Below the pieces are notes generated by a model. The model searched no databases. It was given only the letters and a program-made list of their open reading frames with translations, and had not been told where the DNA came from. From assembly GCA_025499625.1 (NCBI GenBank), contig JAFMVD010000018.1:33726-97725 (forward strand): 64,000 nucleotides of DNA, written 5' to 3'. The stretch's first letter is position 1; each line of letters starts with the position of its first letter. Shown here in pieces: positions 26,414 to 34,914 of this stretch. The DNA comes from Carboxylicivirga fragile. GTDB lineage: Bacteria > Bacteroidota > Bacteroidia > Bacteroidales > Marinilabiliaceae. The position numbers and the translations under genes were made by a program.

Positions 26414-27406
26414 TCAATTAAAAATATCTTGCTCTCCAAGAAAACCTTCTGATATAACAGTCATTTTAATATTTTGACGATTTACAACGCTGGCTTGCAG
26501 TAAAATGGCTGGAACGAGTCGTTTGCCATTATTAACCGTTATGTTCATGTTTGAAGGCGCTTCGCCATCTGCAATTTTTATGGCTGCATTAGCTGCTGTG
26601 TAGGCTAATGATTCAATTGGTTTGTAAATGGTAATGGTTTGATTACCGGCTACAATGTTTCGAACGGCTTGTATTTCGGCATCTTGTCCGGCAAGTAGCA
26701 CTTTACCTTCTTTTCCATGTTCTTTTAATGCAGAAATGGTGCCCAAAGCTAATGCATCGTTACCGCATATAATAGCATCGATTTCACTATTGTTTTCAAG
26801 GTATTCACTCATTATAGCATATGATTCATCAGGTAGCCAATATTCAGAAAATTCATCGAGAACAATTTCAATGTCACCTTTGTCGATGAGTGGTTGTAAT
26901 ACATTCATCCACCCAATATGAAGCAGGTATGCGTTATTATCGCTCTCAGGTCCACTAATAAGGGCATATTTACCTTCAGGGGAAATTTTAGATAAGTAGT
27001 TGGCTTGTAATTCACCAATGTTAATGTTATCGGTAGAAATGTAGTAATCCAAATTACAATCTTTTATAAGGCGATCGTACGATATAACTGGTACGTAATT
27101 ACGATGCGCTAAGCGAACAATATCCCCAGCCTCCTTTGAATCAACAGGTACAACTACCAGAACTTCAACACCTTCATCAATCAATTTTTGCGCTTGTAAA
27201 ATCTGTTTTTCAGGATCTGAATCTGCAATTTCGACATAAGCCACGCCTCCTAATTCCTCAACCTTTTGTTCAAAAAGCTCTTTGTCTTTTTTCCATCTTT
27301 CGATGGCTAAACTATCCATTAAAAAACCGATCTTAGGTTTTTGGTTACAACCAACAAGTAGAAATAACACCAGAACCCATGTTAGAATGTTGTGAAATTG
27401 TTTCAT
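26414..27406 (-). CDS. XylF-like sugar-binding lipoprotein (periplasmic-binding protein type 1)
   Basis: The 330-residue protein has a lipobox LLVGC (Cys20) and then the PBP type 1 fold: KIGFLMDSLAIERWKKD, the QILQAQKLIDEGVEVLVVVPVD helix-strand unit, VPVISYDRLI, the DAIICGNDALALGTISAL hallmark of XylF/RbsB, and VLLAGQDAEIQAVRNIVAGNQTITIYK. It most resembles xylose-binding XylF. No ABC permease or ATPase gene is nearby, so transport through an adjacent system is not supported; it may be a ligand sensor or serve a distant transporter. It stands alone, read leftward, with its own terminator. Confidence 0.87.
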   Translation of the reverse strand: MKQFHNILTWVLVLFLLVGCNQKPKIGFLMDSLAIERWKKDKELFEQKVEELGGVAYVEIADSDPEKQILQAQKLIDEGVEVLVVVPVDSKEAGDIVRLAHRNYVPVISYDRLIKDCNLDYYISTDNINIGELQANYLSKISPEGKYALISGPESDNNAYLLHIGWMNVLQPLIDKGDIEIVLDEFSEYWLPDESYAIMSEYLENNSEIDAIICGNDALALGTISALKEHGKEGKVLLAGQDAEIQAVRNIVAGNQTITIYKPIESLAYTAANAAIKIADGEAPSNMNITVNNGKRLVPAILLQASVVNRQNIKMTVISEGFLGEQDIFN

Positions 27407-27617
27407 GGCGAATTTTTTAAGGTTTATAATTTGTATTTAAATTACAAAATTGTGGGGGGAATGTAAAGTTTTGCAACAATTAATTGAAAAATATTATTGT
27501 TGAGCTTTTGTTGTAGTGTGTGAAACAAATATAGAATAATATTAGATTAAATCGCTTAGTTGTTACATTTGTATTATTCTTAGAGGGTATTTGATATTAT
27601 TATAAAGATAGATTTCT

Positions 27618-28658
27618 ATGATCGTTCAGGGAAAACATTATAAAACAGTTTGGTTTGAGTCAGCATCTAATATTGTATACATGATTGATCAGACTCAACT
27701 GCCATTTAAGTTTGAAATAGTTGAATTGCATTCATTTGAAGAAACTGCAGAAGCAATCAGAAACATGACCGTGCGAGGAGCAGGTGCCATTGGTGCAAGT
27801 GCTGCTTTTGCAATGGCTCAGGCTTTTATCCAGTCAAAAAAAAGTTCGGCCAGTGATCTCGTTTGGGAAGCAAGAAAATTTATTGAAGCAACACGACCAA
27901 CAGCAGTGAATTTGTTTTATGCAACTCAAAAAGTATTTGATGCTGGAATTAAAAGCATTGACGAAGGAGTAGAGATGGCCTTTGCTATTGCTCATGAGGA
28001 TGAGGATTTTTGCAAGGCACTTGGTGAGCATGGCAATACTTTAATCAAACCACAACAGCGTATACTTACGCATTGCAATGCTGGTTGGTTGGCTTTTGTT
28101 GATTATGGTTCGGCAATTTCGCCTATTTATGCAGCGCATAGAGATGGCAAGAAACCATTTGTTTATGTGGATGAGACCCGTCCGCGAGGGCAGGGAGCCA
28201 GATTAACAGCTTGGGAGTTGAACGAGAATGGAGTGGAGCATCGCATTATAGCCGACAATGCTGCTGCCTATTACATGTCGAAGGGAATGATTGATATGGT
28301 CATAACAGGAGCAGATCGGATTGCATCTAATGGAGATACAGCCAATAAAATAGGTACGCTTGAAAAAGCTATTCTTGCAAAGGAGTTTAATATCCCATTT
28401 TATGTAGCTGCGCCATTTAGTACCATTGATTTTGATAGTAAGAGCGGTGCTTCTTTTAATATTGAGGAACGGTCAGATGAAGAGCTTTTATATCATGATG
28501 GATTAGATGAGCAGGGTGTTAAAAGAACCATTCGTATGGCTTCACCAGGGTCGCTAGGTTTAAACCCTGCCTTTGATGTTACACCTCATAATTACATTAA
28601 AGGTTTTATTACAAATAAGGGAATTTTAGCGCCATCACAAATTATCAAATTTGAGTAA
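27618..28658 (+). CDS. mtnA: S-methyl-5-thioribose-1-phosphate isomerase
   Basis: MtnA converts methylthioribose 1-phosphate to methylthioribulose 1-phosphate in methionine salvage. The 346-residue protein carries MTVRGAGAIGASAAFAMAQ, RPTAVNLFYA, ILTHCNAGWLA with the catalytic cysteine, VDETRPRGQGARLTAWEL, and ITGADRIASNGDTANKIGT with the catalytic aspartate. This set distinguishes it from the related eIF2B subunits. A -7-like TACATTTG lies at 27564-27571. No other mtn genes are adjacent, so the rest of the salvage route must be elsewhere or the enzyme may serve a partial pathway. Confidence 0.95.
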   Translation: MIVQGKHYKTVWFESASNIVYMIDQTQLPFKFEIVELHSFEETAEAIRNMTVRGAGAIGASAAFAMAQAFIQSKKSSASDLVWEARKFIEATRPTAVNLFYATQKVFDAGIKSIDEGVEMAFAIAHEDEDFCKALGEHGNTLIKPQQRILTHCNAGWLAFVDYGSAISPIYAAHRDGKKPFVYVDETRPRGQGARLTAWELNENGVEHRIIADNAAAYYMSKGMIDMVITGADRIASNGDTANKIGTLEKAILAKEFNIPFYVAAPFSTIDFDSKSGASFNIEERSDEELLYHDGLDEQGVKRTIRMASPGSLGLNPAFDVTPHNYIKGFITNKGILAPSQIIKFE

Positions 28659-28766
28659 GATGTGTTTTTTTGTGATAATTGCACTGTATAATGTTATGAA
28701 AATAACAAATTTGTAAGTTTTGTTATGATATTAGTGTTATTTCTTTAGTGTTTTTTGGTAGAGATG

Positions 28767-28797
28767 TTTTGAAATGTAAATTATATCTGTACATTTG
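28767..28797 (+). promoter_or_regulatory. Bacteroidota promoter of the thr operon
   Basis: TTTTG at 28767-28771 and TACATTTG at 28790-28797 are 18 bases apart, a full match to the TTTG / TAnnTTTG pattern. Transcription would start near 28804, giving a leader of about 250 nt before thrA. Confidence 0.75.
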
Positions 28798-28832
28798 CTT
28801 CCACATTCTCAAAACAGCAGACCGTTTAATTG

Positions 28833-28889
28833 ATGATTTATAATTTAACAAATACAACTTCTATTATTACTACCCCTTGGGGGGTCTAG
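28833..28889 (+). CDS. Thr operon leader peptide (Thr/Ile-rich)
   Basis: An 18-codon frame encodes MIYNLTNTTSIITTPWGV, with five Thr and three Ile, about 30 nt after the predicted transcription start and 164 bases before thrA. Regulatory Thr and Ile codons in a short frame ahead of thrA are the hallmark of thr attenuation in enterobacteria. The surrounding RNA can fold so that TGATGAT around the start codon (28831-28837) pairs with ATCATCA (28899-28905), extended by GACC with GGTC. Alternatively AGACC (28819-28823) can pair with GGTCT overlapping the stop. I do not see a strong U-tract terminator, so the mechanism may be translational or use a weak terminator. Confidence 0.65.
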   Translation: MIYNLTNTTSIITTPWGV

Positions 28890-28974
28890 TATTGTTATAT
28901 CATCAGGTCGACGTTTATTCTATTTAATTCATTTTTATTTATTGTCGTTAAACGAGCTTTAATTTAATTTTCTT

Positions 28975-29049
28975 ATGGAGAAATTAGTTATTGTAAGTTG
29001 TTCCCCTTTTGCTATTGGGGTAAAGAAGTCAATGGAAAGTAAAATATAA
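28975..29049 (+). CDS. Small upstream frame directly before thrA
   Basis: A 24-codon frame, MEKLVIVSCSPFAIGVKKSM and four more residues, ends TAA four bases before the thrA ATG. That spacing would permit translational coupling by re-initiation. It contains CCCC (29003-29006) and GGGG (29017-29020), which can form a small hairpin or pair with the G6 run in the Thr leader (28879-28884). It may be a second regulatory element or chance; composition gives no clear decision. Confidence 0.35.
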   Translation: MEKLVIVSCSPFAIGVKKSMESKI

Positions 29050-29053
29050 GCAG

Positions 29054-31474
29054 ATGAAAGTACTAAAGTTTGGAGGTACCTCTATGGGGTCTTCAGTAGC
29101 CATGCTAAATGTTAAGCGCATTGTTGAAAAGGTAAATGAGCCGCTTGTTGTGGTTGTTTCTGCCGTAGGCGGAGTTACCGATGGCTTAATTAAAGCTTCA
29201 GATATGGCCTTAAAAGGTTTGGACTTTTTGTCCCATGTTGAGGAAATAAAAGCAAAGCATAAGCAAATAATTACGGAATTATTTACGCCTGTAATTGCTA
29301 AAGATATTGAAGTATTAACCATCAATATTTGGGACGAATTAAGCCAAATTTTAAAGGGGGTTAGTCTAACTAAAGAACTTAGTACAAAAAGTTACGATAC
29401 AATAACCGGTTGTGGCGAACGTTTATCATCTCAAATAATCAGTCAATTATTTGAAGATGCTAAGCTGTTTGATTCCAGAGAGTTTATTCAGACTGAATTG
29501 AATGGTCGTGGACATATAGTGAAACTTAATGAAACCATGCAAGCCATTGGCGAACTTAAGTTTAATTTGCCAAAATTGTCTGTTTTTCCTGGATTTATTG
29601 CCTCCAATGCCAATAACGAAAATACAACCCTAGGGCGCGGTGGATCGGACTATACAGCTGCCTTAATAGCGGCTGGTATCGATGCCGATGTATTAGAGAT
29701 ATGGACGGATGTTGATGGTTTTATGTCGGCCGACCCAAGGGTAATTAAACGTGCTCACTGCATTGATCGGTTGAGTTATGCCGAGGCGATGGAGTTATCT
29801 CATTTTGGCGCTAAGGTTATATATCCACCTACCATTATTCCAGCTCTTCAAAAAGAAATTCCTATTTTAATTAAGAATACCTTTAATCCTGAGGCAAAGG
29901 GAACTTTAATTAATAAGAGTGGTAATGATGAGCAAAAGGTTAAAGGTTTATCATCCATAAAAGATGTTTCGCTGCTAACTGTTCAAGGAAGTGGTATGAT
30001 CGGTATCTCAGGTACATCCATGCGCTTGTTTGCTGCCTTAGCAGAGCATAATATTAATGTGATTCTTATCTCGCAAGCTTCAAGTGAGAATAGCATTAGT
30101 GTAGTCATCAATTCAGAAGATGCTGCTTTGGCTCGAATGGCTTTATTGAAGGCCTTTGAAAAAGAAATAAGTCGGAAGCAAATAAATGGAGTTAAAGTTG
30201 ATCCGGAGATGGCTGTTGTTGCCGTTGTAGGTGAAGGAATGAAACACACATCAGGCGTATCAGGTAAGCTGTTCAATGATGTGGGAAGAAATGGTATTAA
30301 TATTTTTGCCATTGCTCAGGGTGCATCTGAGTTGAATATTTCATTTGTTATTCACGAGCATGACCTTCGAAAAACACTTAATGTTGTTCATGAATCGTTT
30401 TTCCTAAGTCAATATCAGGCCATTCATATGTACATGGCAGGAGTAGGTACTGTAGGAAAGAGTTTATTGAAAAAAATCAATCGACAATCCGAACGTTTAA
30501 TGAAAGTGGAGAACTTGAGTATTCGTTTGGCAGGGCTGGCTAATTCGCGTCAAATGATTTTTAATAACCGTGGTCTGGAAGTTGAAAGCGCCATTGATGT
30601 ACTTCAGGAGGCGAGTCCGGGTAACATTGATCAGTTTGTGGATCAGATAATAGCCAATAACTTATCCAATAGTGTATTTGTTGATTGTTCAGCAAGTCCT
30701 TTGGTGGCCAATCAATATCAAAAATTATTGGAGAATAATGTTTCGGTAGTGACGGCCAATAAAATCGCTAGTTCATCTACTTTCGAAACCTACGATAAAT
30801 TAAAGAAAACAGCGCGTGCAAAAGGCGTTAAATATCTTTTCGAAACTAATGTGGGAGCCGGTTTGCCTATTATTAACACAATCAATAGTATGCAACAAAG
30901 TGGCGATCGTATTTTGCAACTCGAAGGGGTACTCTCGGGCACCTTGAATTACATTGTTAATAATGTGAGTGCCGATAAGCCATTGTCAGAGGTTGTAATT
31001 GATGCAAAGAACTTAGGTTATAGCGAGCCGGATCCGCGCATTGATCTAAAGGGAACTGATGTGTTACGTAAGTTGTTGATATTATCGCGCGAAAGCGATT
31101 ATCCATTGGAGGAGCAGCACATTGAAATAACACCTTTCTTACCACAACATTTTTTTACAGAAGCATCAGTGGATGAATTTTTAGAAGATTTAAAAAGTTA
31201 CGATGCTGAATTTGAAAGGGTAAGAAAAAGTGCTGAAGATAAGGGCTGTAAGTTACGCTATGTGGCTTCGTTAAAAGAAGGTAAAGCACAGGTTGGATTT
31301 GCCGAAGTGGATGAGTCGCATCCTTTTTATCGTTTGGAAGACAGCAATAATAAAGTGCTTTTACGTACCGATTATTATTACGAGCATCCGATGGAAATTC
31401 AAGGTTATGGTGCTGGGGCTGATGTTACAGCTGCTGGTGTATTTGCCGATGTTATAAAAGTAGTTAACCTATAA
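29054..31474 (+). CDS. thrA: Bifunctional aspartate kinase / homoserine dehydrogenase
   Basis: The first enzyme catalyses phosphorylation of aspartate, and the second domain reduces aspartate semialdehyde to homoserine. The 806-residue fusion opens with MKVLKFGGTSMG and has the kinase block GRGGSDYTAALIAAGIDADVLEIWTDVDG near 195-225. ACT-type regulatory segments follow (about 310-460, with VQGSGMIGISGTSMRLFAAL and VVAVVGEGMKHTSGVSG). The homoserine dehydrogenase part starts near 467 with YMAGVGTVGKSLL and includes VLSGTLNYIVNN and DLKGTDVLRKLLILSR. It heads the operon thrA-apgM-thrC behind a Thr/Ile-rich leader peptide. The ACT domains imply threonine feedback inhibition. Confidence 0.97.
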   Translation: MKVLKFGGTSMGSSVAMLNVKRIVEKVNEPLVVVVSAVGGVTDGLIKASDMALKGLDFLSHVEEIKAKHKQIITELFTPVIAKDIEVLTINIWDELSQILKGVSLTKELSTKSYDTITGCGERLSSQIISQLFEDAKLFDSREFIQTELNGRGHIVKLNETMQAIGELKFNLPKLSVFPGFIASNANNENTTLGRGGSDYTAALIAAGIDADVLEIWTDVDGFMSADPRVIKRAHCIDRLSYAEAMELSHFGAKVIYPPTIIPALQKEIPILIKNTFNPEAKGTLINKSGNDEQKVKGLSSIKDVSLLTVQGSGMIGISGTSMRLFAALAEHNINVILISQASSENSISVVINSEDAALARMALLKAFEKEISRKQINGVKVDPEMAVVAVVGEGMKHTSGVSGKLFNDVGRNGINIFAIAQGASELNISFVIHEHDLRKTLNVVHESFFLSQYQAIHMYMAGVGTVGKSLLKKINRQSERLMKVENLSIRLAGLANSRQMIFNNRGLEVESAIDVLQEASPGNIDQFVDQIIANNLSNSVFVDCSASPLVANQYQKLLENNVSVVTANKIASSSTFETYDKLKKTARAKGVKYLFETNVGAGLPIINTINSMQQSGDRILQLEGVLSGTLNYIVNNVSADKPLSEVVIDAKNLGYSEPDPRIDLKGTDVLRKLLILSRESDYPLEEQHIEITPFLPQHFFTEASVDEFLEDLKSYDAEFERVRKSAEDKGCKLRYVASLKEGKAQVGFAEVDESHPFYRLEDSNNKVLLRTDYYYEHPMEIQGYGAGADVTAAGVFADVIKVVNL

Positions 31475-31487
31475 ACCACAATAGATC

Positions 31488-32696
31488 ATGAAGTATCTGG
31501 TAATTTTAGCAGATGGTTTTGCTGATGAACCAATCGAACGATTAGGGGGTAAAACGCCAATAATGGCTGCCAATACGCCTCACATTGATAAACTTTGTCA
31601 AATGTCGAAGTGTGGTTACCTAAAAACGGTACCTGACAGTTTACACCCGGGTAGTGAAGTGGCCAATATGACCATTATGGGATATGATGCGGCCAAATAT
31701 TACCAAGGGAGAGGAGTGCTCGAAGCATCAGCTTTGGGTGTTGACTTAGAGGAAGGAGATTTAGCTTTTCGCTGTAATTTGGTTTCTGAAGAAGATGGCG
31801 TGTTATTGAATCATTCTGCCGGCCATATTTCAACAGAAGAAGCTGATGAATTAATTGTAAGTTTGAATGAGCAACTTGGTGATGATGTTGTTAAGTTTTA
31901 TACAGGCGTAAGTTACCGTCATGTGATGGTGATTAAAGGTGGACAGAATGGCTTAAGTTGCACGCCTCCTCACGATGTGCCAGGCGAACGTATTGATACG
32001 ATATTACCTAAGCCAGGTGTCGATCATCCAACGGCGGCATTGTTACGTCAATTAATGCACCGATCAAACGATTTGTTAAACGATCATTCAGTTAATGTAA
32101 AACGCAAACAGCAAGGTTTACCAGTTGCGAATATGATTTGGCCATGGTCGCCAGGATATAAACCACAAATGCCAACCTTAAAGGAGATGTATGGAATTAA
32201 CAATGGAGTAGTTATTTCTGCGGTTGACTTAATTCACGGGCTGGGTAATTTTGGTGGGTTACAATCGGTTTTTGTTGAGGGAGCAACAGGTTTGTATACT
32301 ACCAATTACAAGGGTAAGGCTGATGCAGCCATTGAAGCACTTTCTGATAACGATTATGTCTTTCTGCATATCGAAGCGCCTGATGAAGCAGGGCACGAAG
32401 GTGATGTTGAATTAAAGATTCGAACCTTAGAGGATATCGATGAAAAAGTGGTGAAGCCTTGTTTGGAGTTTTTGGAAAAAAATAAAGATGAACTAAGTAT
32501 CGCTTTTTTACCGGATCATCCAACACCATGCGAGATTCGTACACATACCAGAGAGTATGTGCCATACATGATTTGTCGTCCAGGCGTAGAAGCTGATTCA
32601 GTGGCGGTATATGATGAGAAATCGGTGTACGATGGAGCGTTTGGTTTTACAGATCAAACAGAGTTTATGAAATTATTTCTTTCAGGAAAAAAATAA
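31488..32696 (+). CDS. Alkaline-phosphatase-superfamily phosphoglycerate mutase, probable homoserine kinase substitute
   Basis: The 402-residue protein is an archaeal-type (ApgM-like, COG3635) cofactor-independent phosphoglycerate mutase. It has LADGFADEPIERLGGKTPIMAANTPHID at the N-terminus, LHPGSEVANMTIMGYDAA with the catalytic serine, HIEAPDEAGHEGDVELK, and FLPDHPTPCEIRTHTREYVPY with metal ligands. It sits 13 bases after thrA and 6 before thrC, exactly where thrB (homoserine kinase) belongs, and no GHMP kinase is present in the window. Comparative-genomic work has proposed this family as an alternative homoserine kinase in such operons. The family call is firm; the role rests on context. 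Confidence 0.9.
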   Translation: MKYLVILADGFADEPIERLGGKTPIMAANTPHIDKLCQMSKCGYLKTVPDSLHPGSEVANMTIMGYDAAKYYQGRGVLEASALGVDLEEGDLAFRCNLVSEEDGVLLNHSAGHISTEEADELIVSLNEQLGDDVVKFYTGVSYRHVMVIKGGQNGLSCTPPHDVPGERIDTILPKPGVDHPTAALLRQLMHRSNDLLNDHSVNVKRKQQGLPVANMIWPWSPGYKPQMPTLKEMYGINNGVVISAVDLIHGLGNFGGLQSVFVEGATGLYTTNYKGKADAAIEALSDNDYVFLHIEAPDEAGHEGDVELKIRTLEDIDEKVVKPCLEFLEKNKDELSIAFLPDHPTPCEIRTHTREYVPYMICRPGVEADSVAVYDEKSVYDGAFGFTDQTEFMKLFLSGKK

Positions 32697-32702
32697 CAAC
32701 AA

Positions 32703-33995
32703 ATGAAGTTTTATAGCACTAATAATGTATCACATATAAGCGATTTAAAATCAGCTGTACTTAATGGTTTGGCGCCTGACAAGGGTCTTTATATGCCAGA
32801 AGTAATTCCTGAGTTGTCGCAAGATTTTTGGGGTAGATTACCTGATCTAAGTTTGGGCGAAATTGGATTTGAGGTATTGAAACCATATTTCTGTCCGGAT
32901 ATACCAGAGGCTAAGTTTAAGACACTAACTGCCGAAGCATTTAATTTTCCGATTCCATTAAAAAAAGTATCAGATAATATATCGGTATTGGAATTGTTTC
33001 ACGGTCCAACTTTAGCTTTTAAAGATATTGGAGCCCGTTTTCTAGCTCGTGTAATGGCGCAATTTACCGAGGGTCTGGATAAAACAATCAATGTATTGGT
33101 GGCTACATCGGGAGATACGGGAAGTGCCGTTGCTAATGGATTTTTAGGAGTTGAAGGAGTGAAGGTTTTTGTGCTTTATCCCAAGGGTTTGGTATCCGAA
33201 GTGCAAGAAAAGCAATTTACAACCTTGGGACAAAATATTACAGCCATCGAAGTAGATGGAACTTTTGATGATTGTCAGGCCTTGGTGAAAACGGCTTTTA
33301 TGGATGAGGCCTTAAGAGAGCAATTGATTTTAACATCGGCTAACTCCATTAACCTGGCTCGTTTCTTACCTCAAATGGTGTATTATTTTTATGCCTATGC
33401 ACAAGCTGTAAAGAAGGGTATTAAGGAGATTAGTATATCGGTACCAAGTGGGAATTTTGGTAACTTAACGGCAGGCTTAATTGCTCAGCAAATGGGTTTA
33501 CCTGTGAAGCAATTTATTGCAGCTACAAATATTAATGACATTGTGCCGAAGTATTTGGAAAGTGGTATTTACACACCAGCGCCAAGTATTGCTACACCCG
33601 CCAATGCTATGGATGTGGGAGATCCTAGTAATTTTGTTCGCATACGCGAATTATTTAAAGAGAATATAGTCGATATTCGTTCGTATATTAAAGGTTTTAC
33701 TTGCGAAAACGAAACGATTTTCAAAACAATAGAGTCTGTTTATGAGCAGTTTAATTATGAACTTGATCCACACGGGGCAATTGCCTATCATTCTTTGGCT
33801 CAATTATTGATTGGAAATGAACACGGTGTTTTTTTAGCAACAGCACACCCAGCTAAATTTCCTGAAACAGTTGAAAAGTTGATTGGTAAGGAAATTGAAC
33901 AGCCTGATCGATTGAAAGAATTTATGAAAGGAGAAAAACGAGTTGAGTCGTCAACAAATAATTACGAATCTTTTAAATCATTATTAACTAATTGA
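32703..33995 (+). CDS. thrC: Threonine synthase
   Basis: ThrC is the pyridoxal-phosphate enzyme that converts O-phosphohomoserine to threonine. The 430-residue protein starts MKFYSTNNVSHISDLKSAVLNGLAPDKGLYMPE and has the Schiff-base lysine in HGPTLAFKDIGARFLARVM. It shows the ATSGDTGSAVANGF and VPSGNFGNLTAG phosphate and cofactor loops. The N-terminal motif and length indicate the class I bacterial form. It is the last gene of the operon, starting six bases after the preceding stop. An AT-only hairpin at 34025 follows. Confidence 0.97.
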   Translation: MKFYSTNNVSHISDLKSAVLNGLAPDKGLYMPEVIPELSQDFWGRLPDLSLGEIGFEVLKPYFCPDIPEAKFKTLTAEAFNFPIPLKKVSDNISVLELFHGPTLAFKDIGARFLARVMAQFTEGLDKTINVLVATSGDTGSAVANGFLGVEGVKVFVLYPKGLVSEVQEKQFTTLGQNITAIEVDGTFDDCQALVKTAFMDEALREQLILTSANSINLARFLPQMVYYFYAYAQAVKKGIKEISISVPSGNFGNLTAGLIAQQMGLPVKQFIAATNINDIVPKYLESGIYTPAPSIATPANAMDVGDPSNFVRIRELFKENIVDIRSYIKGFTCENETIFKTIESVYEQFNYELDPHGAIAYHSLAQLLIGNEHGVFLATAHPAKFPETVEKLIGKEIEQPDRLKEFMKGEKRVESSTNNYESFKSLLTN

Positions 33996-34024
33996 TCATT
34001 CTTAAGCTTGGTGTGAGAAAAATT

Positions 34025-34047
34025 AAAACATTTTTTAAATGTTTTTT
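34025..34047 (+). terminator. AT-only terminator of the thr operon
   Basis: AAAACATTT pairs with AAATGTTTT around TTT and is followed by TT and an A run. The stem holds a single GC pair, so it is weak, but it is placed 30 bases after thrC. Confidence 0.5.
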
Positions 34048-34117
34048 AAAAAAAAAACTATTTTTACCACCGTTGAATTGAATCGAATCTATTAAATAAG
34101 ATTAAAAGTATTTTATT

Positions 34118-34756
34118 ATGAAGTATTTAGCAACTTTTTCCTTTTTGATGATGATGTTTGTTGGAGCTATGGCTCAGGACAAATCGGCGGCAGAATTGAA
34201 AAATGAAGGAAACGCTGCATTAAAAGCAAAAGATTATAAAGCAGCTTTAGAATTATTCGAACAAGCTATTCCTGTTTGGGAAGGTGAAATGGATGCTGCT
34301 ATGGTATACAATGCTGCAACTTGTGCCTATAAAACTAAAGCTAATGATAAAGCTTTGGGATATTATGCCCAAGCTAATGAGCTTGGTTATAAGCAGGATG
34401 CATGTTTATATTACGCTTACAAGATTAACAAGAAGGCAGGTAATGCTGAAGAGGTGAACAAAAATTATGAAGCAGCCGTAGAAAAATATCCTAATAGCAA
34501 GTATGTTAAAGCTATGAAAAAGGAAAAAGTAAAACCTATGGTAAAAGAAGCTAATGAAATTTATGCTAAAGCTCAGGAAAAATTGAATGCTCGTGTTGCT
34601 GATAATGCAGATAAATGGGAAGTTCTAAAAGCTGAGTCTGTTGCTTTGTGTGATAAAGCAATTGCAGTTTGCGACGAAGTATTGGCAATTTATCCAGCGG
34701 ATAAAAATGCACCAGTTATTAAAACACGTTGTGAAGATTTGAAGAAAGCTGAATAA
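34118..34756 (+). CDS. Secreted TPR-repeat protein
   Basis: The 212-residue protein has a signal peptide (1-19, ending AMAQ). TPR motifs follow: LKNEGNAALKAKDYKAALELFEQAI at about 26-50, a degenerate second unit at 60-93 (AAMVYNAATCAYKTKANDKALGYYAQA) and a third at 95-122. The C-terminal part is a lysine-rich coiled coil with alternating Ala and Lys (ANEIYAKAQEKLNA). Such proteins mediate protein contacts in the periplasm. The next gene is another TPR protein but is separated by a terminator, so they need not be co-expressed. No specific partner can be named. Confidence 0.8.
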   Translation: MKYLATFSFLMMMFVGAMAQDKSAAELKNEGNAALKAKDYKAALELFEQAIPVWEGEMDAAMVYNAATCAYKTKANDKALGYYAQANELGYKQDACLYYAYKINKKAGNAEEVNKNYEAAVEKYPNSKYVKAMKKEKVKPMVKEANEIYAKAQEKLNARVADNADKWEVLKAESVALCDKAIAVCDEVLAIYPADKNAPVIKTRCEDLKKAE

Positions 34757-34780
34757 GCTTTAATCATATAAATTCATAGA

Positions 34781-34812
34781 AGAGACTGTCCCCAAAGGAT
34801 GGTCTCTTTTTC
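34781..34812 (+). terminator. Intrinsic terminator after the TPR gene
   Basis: AGAGACTGTCC pairs with GGATGGTCTCT (one T-G and one G-T pair) around CCAAA, followed by TTTTT. It lies 24 bases after the stop. Confidence 0.8.
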
Positions 34813-34914
34813 GTTATAAAAAGATGACTTTACACCAAATTATAGCGCTTGGCTTAATTTTTGAAATGGAAATTATTACTATTGCAGTATAAAAACCCCT
34901 AAAAACAGAGTGAA

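Noticed and set aside
27407..27617. Possible SAM riboswitch ahead of mtnA
   Set aside because: No conserved SAM-riboswitch core or terminator was recognised in the 211-bp gap; only a -7-like element is seen.
28873..28884. CCCCTTGGGG as a terminator in the thr leader
   Set aside because: The stem is four pairs with a two-base loop and no T run follows; it is more useful as coding sequence and as a partner for alternative pairing.
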